Assembly: GCA_946055365.1 (NCBI GenBank)
Contig: CAMGFM010000043.1
Span: 1-8,545, forward strand
Length of the DNA stretch: 8,545 nt
Direction of reading: 5' to 3'
Origin: an uncultured Prevotella sp.
Lineage (GTDB): Bacteria > Bacteroidota > Bacteroidia > Bacteroidales > Bacteroidaceae
Positions 1-5,200 of the stretch are shown piece after piece; within the stretch, counting starts at the first letter, position 1, and every line of letters begins with the position of its first letter. A program made the position numbers and the translations under genes. The notes under the pieces were generated by a model that worked only from the letters and a program-made list of their open reading frames with translations, made no database searches and was not told the DNA's origin.

Positions 1-212
1 TGTCGGCACGCGGGACGGCAGGCAACAGTGTGCGGCTGCTGCTTGCTACGGGGCTTTGTGGCGGCTTCACCACGTTTTCCACATTTTCCGCGGAAAATGT
101 GTCGCTGATGCAGGAGGGATGCCATCTCTCCGCCTTGATATATGTCTTTCTGAGCGTGACTCTCGGGCTCGTGGCTGTGACTGTGGGGGCGTGGACAGCC
201 AAAATAATGTGA
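1..212 (+). CDS. crcB: Fluoride ion channel CrcB/FluC, C-terminal part (5' end outside window)
   Basis: This is the C-terminal end of a small inner-membrane channel that exports fluoride. The open frame runs in from the left edge (first whole codon at 3) and ends at TGA 210-212, leaving 69 residues. The family signature is clear: GLCGGFTTFSTFS, covering the Gly-rich turn and the phenylalanine and Thr/Ser residues that line the fluoride pathway in FluC proteins. After it come a short polar stretch (AENVSLMQEG) and a final hydrophobic helix (ALIYVFLSVTLGLVAVTVGAW), which matches the last transmembrane segment. FluC proteins are usually 110-130 residues, so about half is visible. An internal GTG at 30 is only a frame-internal codon, because the frame is open upstream and the family needs the missing helices. 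The protein works as a dual-topology dimer; no fluoride riboswitch can be checked because the 5' side is missing. Confidence 0.92.
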   Translation, partial: SARGTAGNSVRLLLATGLCGGFTTFSTFSAENVSLMQEGCHLSALIYVFLSVTLGLVAVTVGAWTAKIM

Positions 213-238
213 GACTGACGGAATGTGGCGTCGGTCAT

Positions 239-257
239 GCGCAAGGCAGCTTGCCGC
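239..257 (+). terminator. Possible crcB terminator hairpin
   Basis: GCAAG (241-245) pairs with CTTGC (250-254) around a 4-nt loop. Two more pairs (239-240 with 256-257) form across a bulged C255. It begins 26 nt after the crcB stop codon. There is no U-rich tail, so it is weak as an intrinsic terminator; its position is the main argument. Confidence 0.3.
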
Positions 258-295
258 GGGCGTGCCGAGTGTGGCGAGAGTGAGCGGTTTTACAG

Positions 296-323
296 GCTTT
301 TTGTGCGAGGCAAGGCAAAAAGC
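296..323. repeat. 8-bp perfect inverted repeat
   Basis: GCTTTTTG (296-303) is the exact reverse complement of CAAAAAGC (316-323), with a 12-nt loop. It lies just upstream of the promoter-like site at 336-364. It lacks the T-run after the stem expected of a terminator on either strand. It could be a protein-binding dyad or a processed hairpin of the crcB transcript; the sequence alone does not decide. Confidence 0.3.
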
Positions 324-335
324 ACGGAAATATTC

Positions 336-364
336 TTTGTTACGGCAGATAATATGTATTTTTG
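336..364 (+). promoter_or_regulatory. Bacteroidetes-type promoter candidate upstream of the glycosyltransferase
   Basis: TTTG at 336-339 and TATTTTTG at 357-364 match the Bacteroidetes -33 (TTTG) and -7 (TAnnTTTG) elements. The -7 match is perfect. The spacer is 17 bp, slightly shorter than usual. Transcription would begin near 371, giving a leader of about 236 nt before the gene at 607, or making a separate small RNA. Confidence 0.45.
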
Positions 365-376
365 CATAATATAAAG

Positions 377-410
377 ATGTATGCGCCGCATCGTGAGCGG
401 TGCATGTCAT
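377..410 (+). promoter_or_regulatory. Strong stem-loop at the predicted 5' end of the glycosyltransferase leader
   Basis: ATGCGCCGC (381-389) pairs with GCGGTGCAT (397-405) over nine positions, including one G-U pair, around a 7-nt loop. A further ATG/CAT block (377-379 with 408-410) extends it across a small internal loop. The stem is the strongest local structure in this gap and starts only about 6 nt after the predicted transcription start. A 5'-terminal hairpin can stabilise an mRNA or belong to a small RNA; the role is inferred, the pairing is seen directly. Confidence 0.45.
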
Positions 411-425
411 AAGGGCGGTGTGTAG

Positions 426-457
426 CAATGCCTGACGAGTTGAGGACAATGCCTGAC
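426..457 (+). repeat. 11-bp direct repeat at 21-bp spacing
   Basis: CAATGCCTGAC occurs perfectly at 426-436 and again at 447-457, so the two starts are 21 bp apart, two helical turns. Similarity fades outside the 11-bp core. The copies lie about 60 bp downstream of the predicted -7 element. The GCCTG in each copy could also pair with CAGGC at 505-509 or 536-540 in RNA. Confidence 0.6.
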
Positions 458-577
458 CTATATGCGGCACGGCAAGGACTGGGCATGCGACACGGCATAT
501 ATCACAGGCACGGTTATATATAATAAGGTATATGGCAGGCCATGTGGAGTGGACGGCCGTGTGCGTGCAACCGCCTG

Positions 578-596
578 CATGTTAAACAAAAACATG
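578..596 (+). promoter_or_regulatory. Small inverted repeat just before the glycosyltransferase start
   Basis: CATGTT (578-583) and AACATG (591-596) form a 6-bp stem with a 7-nt A-rich loop that ends 10 nt before the ATG at 607. AACATGAC is also directly repeated at 591-598 and 604-611, the second copy containing the start codon. It could tune translation initiation, but short A-rich matches like these can arise by chance. Confidence 0.25.
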
Positions 597-606
597 ACAA
601 AGAAAC

Positions 607-1629
607 ATGACTATGCAGCCATATAAGACAGACGTAGCAGTGTTGATACTGTTCTTTAACCGTCCCGACCACCTGTCAAAGGTCTTTGCCGAAGTGAGGA
701 GGGCGAGACCTTCGCGGCTGTTCCTCTATCAGGACGGCCCGAGAGGGGAGAGAGACATGCCGGGCATAGAGGCCTGCCGCAAAGTGGTGGAACAGGTGGA
801 CTGGGAGTGCGAGGTGCACCGCAAGTATCAGAGCCGCAATTATGGTTGTGACCCTTCGGAATACATATCACAGAAATGGGCGTTCTCCATCGCGGACAAG
901 TGCATAGTGCTTGAGGACGATGACGTGCCGTCGCAGTCGTTCTTCACTTTCTGCAAGGAGATGCTCGACCGCTATGAGCATGACGAGAGAATATGGATGG
1001 TGGCGGGCTTCAACAGCGAGGAGCAGCTTGAGGGCAGACAGGCCGACTATCTGTTCACGTCGGTGTTTAGCATCTGGGGATGGGCTTCGTGGCGTAGAGT
1101 CATAGACACGTGGGATGAGACCTACAGGTGGCTCGACAATAAGGAAACGGTGAGGCGGGTGGAGGACATAGTGCGGCAGCGAGGACTCTGCCGTGACACT
1201 CTCAGGGCATGCTATGACCACAGGGCTTCGGGCAAAGCCTATTACGAGACGATATTCTGGGCATCGATGGTGCTTAACTCGGGGCTTGCCGTCATGCCGG
1301 TGAGAAACATGATCAACAATCTCGGGGCTACGGACGGCTCCACGCATTACACTGGCTCGCTGCAGACCATGCCGCACAGGCTGCGCAGGCTCTTCACTAT
1401 GCGCCGCTTTGAGCTTGACGGGCCGCTGCGACACCCAGAGCATGTGGTGGAGGATGTGGAGTTTAAGGAAATGGTGTATCGCACTTATGCCTACGGCCAT
1501 CCTCTCATCAAGGCAGGACGCTCGCTGGAGGAGCTGTGGCTCAACATGCGCTACGGCAATTACCGTTACATAGCACAGGCAGTGGCCAACAGGTGGAGAA
1601 AACTCACGGGCAGAGGCAGGCACTGGTGA
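607..1629 (+). CDS. GT-A glycosyltransferase, HlpA-like family
   Basis: A 340-residue cytoplasmic protein without signal peptide or membrane helix, probably transferring a sugar during surface-polysaccharide assembly. The N-terminal Rossmann-like start is visible (VAVLILFFNRPDHLSKVF, residues 10-27), then the acidic metal/nucleotide-sugar motif VLEDDDVPSQSFF (101-113), equivalent to the DxD site and resembling the EDD motif of GT13-type enzymes. FSIWGWASWRR (154-164) and NMINNLGATDGSTHY (234-248) match conserved blocks of the bacterial proteins often annotated as hemolytic protein HlpA-like; I trust the fold, not the hemolysin name. Acceptor and donor are unknown. The start could be ATG 607 or 613; no Shine-Dalgarno site decides, so I took the upstream one. 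The gene stands alone between long gaps, not in a capsule cluster. About half of its Arg codons are AGA/AGG, unlike the two large genes downstream. Confidence 0.85.
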   Translation: MTMQPYKTDVAVLILFFNRPDHLSKVFAEVRRARPSRLFLYQDGPRGERDMPGIEACRKVVEQVDWECEVHRKYQSRNYGCDPSEYISQKWAFSIADKCIVLEDDDVPSQSFFTFCKEMLDRYEHDERIWMVAGFNSEEQLEGRQADYLFTSVFSIWGWASWRRVIDTWDETYRWLDNKETVRRVEDIVRQRGLCRDTLRACYDHRASGKAYYETIFWASMVLNSGLAVMPVRNMINNLGATDGSTHYTGSLQTMPHRLRRLFTMRRFELDGPLRHPEHVVEDVEFKEMVYRTYAYGHPLIKAGRSLEELWLNMRYGNYRYIAQAVANRWRKLTGRGRHW

Positions 1630-1686
1630 CGGCGCAGGCACAAAAACGTGAGAGTGTGACAATATAAGCAACCCCTTTGGCGGATG

Positions 1687-1769
1687 AAGTGCCTCTTTAC
1701 GACAACCAAGCGGCACTTCACGGCTGTAAAGAGCCGCTTTTCAATGGCGGAATAGCCACTTTGCGACAA
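1687..1769. repeat. Array of four degenerate units with 21-bp period, each a near-palindrome AAGNGNCNCTT
   Basis: The units start at 1687 (AAGTGCCTCTTTACGACAA), 1708 (AAGCGGCACTTCACGG), 1729 (AAGAGCCGCTTTTC) and 1751 (AATAGCCACTTTGCGACAA). Spacings are 21, 21 and 22 bp. Each core is an 11-bp imperfect dyad with AAG opposite CTT and G opposite C around the centre. A weaker fifth match (CCCCTTTGGCG) lies just upstream near 1672-1682. Because each core is a near-palindrome, neighbours can pair with each other: 1685-1693 with 1712-1720 (9 bp), 1693-1700 with 1726-1733 (8 bp), 1708-1714 with 1733-1739 (7 bp). It could be a protein-binding array, an alternative-fold RNA, or a copy of a dispersed intergenic repeat. 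On the minus strand the period equals seven codons, giving an accidental heptapeptide repeat. Confidence 0.6.
1721..1741 (+). terminator. Possible terminator of the glycosyltransferase transcript
   Basis: CGGCT (1721-1725) pairs with AGCCG (1732-1736) around a 6-nt loop, followed by CTTTTC. The stem is short but mostly G-C and has a modest U tail, about 90 nt after the stop at 1629. It overlaps competing stems of the surrounding repeat array, so it could be prevented from forming in some conformations. Confidence 0.4.
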
Positions 1770-1797
1770 TGGAGGCATCACGCCTTAAACTGTCGCA
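1762..1797. repeat. Compound inverted repeat
   Basis: TGCGACA (1762-1768) is the exact reverse complement of TGTCGCA (1791-1797). Inside it AGGC (1773-1776) pairs with GCCT (1782-1785). The left arm lies in the CTTTGCGACAA of the last array unit, so this stem continues the same repeat-rich block. Confidence 0.4.
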
Positions 1798-1803
1798 TGG
1801 CAA

Positions 1804-1841
1804 GTGTCATGCGCGGCAAGGGCTGCCCGCAATTATGACAC
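1804..1841. repeat. Compound inverted repeat
   Basis: GTGTCAT (1804-1810) is the exact reverse complement of ATGACAC (1835-1841), with an inner GCGG/CCGC stem (1813-1816 with 1827-1830). It starts six bases after the preceding hairpin ends. There is no U-run, so it is not a classical terminator. Confidence 0.4.
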
Positions 1842-1843
1842 AC

Positions 1844-1893
1844 CCTCACGGACGGTAGGCGCGTGTCGGGAAAACTGAAATATAAGCGTGAGG
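1844..1893. repeat. 7-bp inverted repeat with 36-nt spacer
   Basis: CCTCACG (1844-1850) is the exact reverse complement of CGTGAGG (1887-1893), and each arm is followed by GACGG or ACGG. A short CGG/CCG hairpin with a T-run follows at 1895-1913 and could act as a weak terminator before the ENGase promoter. Confidence 0.3.
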
Positions 1894-1944
1894 ACGGCTA
1901 AGACCGCATTTTTCACAGTGGTTAATATTTCTAAAATATAAGGG

Positions 1945-1981
1945 TTTTTTATTCCTAATATTTTTTATTTGAGTATATTTG
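1945..1981 (+). promoter_or_regulatory. Promoter of the endoglycosidase gene
   Basis: TATATTTG at 1974-1981 is a perfect match to the Bacteroidetes -7 element TAnnTTTG. A T-run (1945-1950) sits near the expected -33 region, a degenerate TTTG. The preceding 50 bp are strongly A+T-rich, in contrast to the GC-rich repeats before them, as expected for an upstream element. Transcription would start near 1988, leaving a leader of about 258 nt before the ATG at 2246. Confidence 0.55.
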
Positions 1982-2085
1982 CAACGTATAAGACAATAAT
2001 CTACTAAAAAAGCAAACAGACAATAACATACCGTAAGCAAATCAGGTCGCATGGGGCGTTGTTGCCACGTGCGAGTTGTTGTCAT

Positions 2086-2127
2086 AATAACAGATGTGTC
2101 GATATGAATAACTGATATGTCGAGATG
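2086..2127 (+). repeat. Tandem duplication of a 21-bp unit in the endoglycosidase leader
   Basis: Positions 2086-2106 and 2107-2127 are head-to-tail copies matching at 18 of 21 bases; both contain AATAAC, then GAT, then TGTCGA. The differences are at unit positions 7, 11 and 18. The pair lies about 105 bp downstream of the predicted -7 element, inside the untranslated leader. No third convincing copy follows on either side. It may be two binding sites on one DNA face or an RNA-binding repeat. Confidence 0.65.
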
Positions 2128-2157
2128 ATTGTAGGAAGTATCTAAGAATTACAATCA
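2126..2157 (+). promoter_or_regulatory. Leader hairpin before the endoglycosidase gene
   Basis: TGATTGTA (2126-2133) is the exact reverse complement of TACAATCA (2150-2157), with a 16-nt loop; one G-U pair can extend it inward. It abuts the tandem 21-bp duplication. A smaller AGGCC/GGCTT stem (2172-2176 with 2186-2190) follows, then the A-rich sequence before the ATG. Possible roles are mRNA stability or control of the leader. Confidence 0.35.
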
Positions 2158-2245
2158 GACACAACTCTTCCAGGCCGTGGAGAAAGGCTTGCGGTCAGGA
2201 AAGAAACAAGAGACAAATCATTAAATACTAAAAACCAAATACAAA

Positions 2246-5200
2246 ATGGAAAAATCTACACGGAAATTATTGACCCTTGCTGCGGGTATCGTGCTGAGTG
2301 TCACATGCGCCAGCGCACAGCAGCTCCGTGAGGGTTATGTGGACATGGGTGAAAACATATCCAGCGAGAAGTTCCATACCCTCCTCAATGACTGGCAGCC
2401 AGGCCAGCAAATCTCAGCTGACGACAATTTCTTCATCTCACGTGTGAAGCCGAAAGTGCGTTTCCGCAATAAAGCCACGCAGGTGCGTCAGAACCTTGAC
2501 GCAACCAATGACAAGAAACTCGTTGCATGGGTGCCGGTGGGCGCACCTGACTTCAACGCGCTCCCCAACGGCGTGTTTGACTCGGAGGTGTTCTCCATGT
2601 GGTCATACGTGACACACTGGGGCAACTGGACAGCACCGCTCGGACGCATCCCGGCTGCTTTCCTTGACGTGGCACACAAGAACGGTGTCGCCGTGTCGGG
2701 CGTTGCAGGCGTGCCTTTCGGCGGCATCAGCTCTGCATATAGCGACATGCTTATTAATCTTGCTGCCGCCGACGTGGACAAGACCGCCAAGTTCTTCAAC
2801 TATTATGGCATAGACGGTCTCGGCTATAACTCAGAGTTCTCGGCTTCTGCCTCCATCGTGCAGAACCTCTACAAGTTCCACGGCAAGCTCGTGGCAAAGA
2901 TGAGAGAGACCAACCCGCTCTTTGAGAACATGTGGTATGACGGCACCAACGACTATGGCCAGATTACTTTTGACCGCGGTCTCGGCGCACATAACCAAAA
3001 CACATTCGGTCCCGGCACAGAGCCGCGCACCTCGCTCTTCCTCAACTATAACTGGAACAGCACAAACCTCCTCTCTTCTTCTGAGGCAAAGGCCGACGCT
3101 CTCGGACGTGACCCTCTGGATCTCTATTGCGGTGTCAACATGCAGGGCGGCGAGCCTAGGTCTGGCTCGTTCTGGTCGTTGCTGCCTGACTACCGCCTTT
3201 CCATCGGTCTCTGGGGCGCACACTCCAACAACATGTTCTGGGAGAGCCGCGGCGAGAAGGGTAGCGCGCCTGACGTAAAGCAGGACACCTATCTCAAGCG
3301 CATCGAGCGTTACTTCACGGGTGGCTCACGCAACCCCGCCAACTGCCCTGCCATCGTAAACCGTCACCAGTATAACGCCGACAACACGCAGTGGCACGGT
3401 ATGTCTACATATATGACAGCCCGCTCAGTGCTCAGCTGGGATCTCGGCGAGGAGCCGTTCATCACACACTTCAACGTGGGTAACGGTAAGTACTTCAACT
3501 ACAACGGCGTAAGACAGCACAGCAAGGAGTGGTATAACGTGGGTATGCAGGACTATCTGCCCACATGGCGTTTCTGGTTTGCAAGCAAGCTGCTCGGCAA
3601 CACCGCCGCTGACGTTCCCGCTACCGGCCTTGACGCAAACATCACATGGGACGACGCCTACTTCGGCGGCTCTACCATCCGCATCTCAGGCACCACTGCC
3701 GACGAATATCTCCACCTCTTCAAGACAGAGTATGCTCTCAAGGCAGGCGATGTCATCACATTCAAGTATAAGCTCAACGGCGGTAAGGCCAAGATGGACC
3801 TCCTCCTCTCCGCGAAGGGCAGCGAGACATCCGCAAGCGAGTACAATCTGCTGGATGTGACACAGAATGCCGACAACGAGGAGTGGATAGAAAAGACTTT
3901 CCTCGTGGCTTCTGACTTCGACGGCAAGGATCTTGCGCTCGTGGCACTTCACTTCGAGGATGCCGCCAACCTTGACCTCGTGCTTGGCGAGTTCTCCATC
4001 GTGCGCGGCACATACGCCACTCCCGAGGCTCCCGAGGTGACATCAGCCGAGATACTCTACAACTGCAAGGACGGCAAGGACGCCAAGATTATATGGAATA
4101 TGCCCAACGACAAGGCCGCTGGAGAGCCTTGCTACAACCTTGACGTGAAGACTGCATACTTCAAGCTCTACGCTCAGGAGGAAGGACAGGAGCCGCAGCT
4201 CATGGGTACTACCACTTCTTGGGCAGGTCTTTACTTTGCCATCCCCACAACAGACAGCAACGCACGCCTGCGCCTCGGCGTTTCGGCAGTGGCTCTTGAC
4301 GAGAAGTCAGAGTCAGAGGTGGCATGGAGCGACTATATGGACGTGCCTGCATACGTGATAGACGACAATGTGGCTGTGGACAAGACCACTATCAAGCCCA
4401 ACGAGAGCTTCACTATGTCATATATCGACCCGATGCACGAGGCTGGTGAGTGGAAACTCTATGACGCGGACGGCAATGAGGTGTTCAGCGGAAGCGGCAG
4501 CTCCGTGACTCTTGAAGACGGTATAGCAACCATAGGCAGCTACGACCTCAAACTCAACGGCAAGGTGGGCGACGCCGTGCAGGAGCGCAGCTACCCGTGC
4601 TTCGTGCAGATTACTGGAGAAAGCGTGGGTGCAGTGCCTGAGATATATTCTCTCACCGCCAATGACGCTGAGGCTGACATCCAGATCAGTGCTGGCGACG
4701 AGGTAATGATGAAGTATACGGGACGTGCAGCCGACGGCACAGGCTCACAGGGCGTTGACCTCAAGGAAAACCGCTTCGGCGCAAAGGCCGCAGACCTTGA
4801 CCTCGTGGGCGCAAAGACATTCTCCGTGGCATTCTGGCTCAAAATCAACAAGCTCGCAGAGGGCGAGACACAGCTCTTCTCCGTTGCCAACAAGCTCGAC
4901 AGCTGGCCCAAGACCGACTGGGGATGGCTGTGGTCTAACATCAACCAGGACGGTAGCCTCAGCAGCTTCACCTTCCGCGGCACTGATGCTACAAGCAACA
5001 AGGAGCTCCGCTACAAGTTTGCCAACTCCAAGCTGCCTGTAGGCACATGGGCACACATTGCCTATGTATTCGAATACAACGCTCAGGGTCAGCTCCACTG
5101 CGACTTCTACATCAATGGCAAGAAGCAAGAGGTGACAGGATGGAACCGCTCTACCAACGGCGATACCTATTTCAATAGCGACCCGGGCTTCCAGAGCGAC

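Larger units (their letters stand above)
213..606. other. 394-bp non-coding gap between crcB and the glycosyltransferase gene
   Basis: I see no credible protein-coding gene here. The stretch holds a possible crcB terminator hairpin, an 8-bp inverted repeat (296-323), a promoter-like pair (336-364), a strong hairpin just downstream of that promoter (377-410), an 11-bp direct repeat at 21-bp spacing (426-457), a 7-bp inverted repeat TATATGC/GCATATA (459-465 and 495-501), and a 6-bp inverted repeat CATGTT/AACATG (578-583 and 591-596) just before the next gene. If the promoter is real, the glycosyltransferase mRNA has a leader of about 236 nt that could be a structured RNA. No tRNA or rRNA signature was found. 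Confidence 0.6.
1630..2245. other. 616-bp non-coding gap upstream of the endoglycosidase gene
   Basis: No convincing gene lies here on either strand. Reading left to right it holds a repeat array of about 21-bp period (1687-1769), a terminator-like hairpin inside it (1721-1741), three further long inverted repeats (1762-1797, 1804-1841, 1844-1893), an A+T-rich stretch with a promoter (1921-1981), a tandem 21-bp duplication (2086-2127), a leader hairpin (2126-2157) and an A-rich translation start region (2200-2245). The left half (GC-rich, repeat-dense) and right half (AT-rich promoter plus leader) look like separate units. Confidence 0.6.

Noticed and set aside
213..606. tRNA or other standard RNA gene in the gap
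   Set aside because: No T-arm, anticodon arm or acceptor pairing consistent with a tRNA was found; only generic hairpins.
607..1629. Haemolysin function implied by the HlpA-like family name
   Set aside because: The sequence shows a GT-A nucleotide-sugar fold with EDDD motif and no secretion signal; the name is a historical label.
868..1716. Long open frame on the minus strand (282 codons)
   Set aside because: It lies opposite the clear glycosyltransferase, has a Pro/His/Arg-rich sequence without any domain, and is a shadow of a biased-codon gene.
1687..1769. CRISPR array
   Set aside because: The units are degenerate, about 21 bp with no unique spacers, and no cas genes are visible.
1566..1781. 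Minus-strand 71-codon frame with a heptapeptide-like repeat (KRLFTAV, KCRLVVV, KRHFIRQ)
   Set aside because: The peptide repeat only mirrors the 21-bp DNA array (21 bp is seven codons), and the frame runs into the 3' end of the glycosyltransferase. The DNA repeat is the real signal.
1846..2085. Minus-strand 79-codon frame across the endoglycosidase promoter
   Set aside because: It reads through an A+T-rich promoter region and shows no domain or start context. More likely chance.
2246..2320. Lipoprotein signal for the endoglycosidase (Cys at residue 21)
   Set aside because: The residues before the Cys (SVT) do not form a lipobox; the ASA site at 22-24 gives a normal Sec cleavage.
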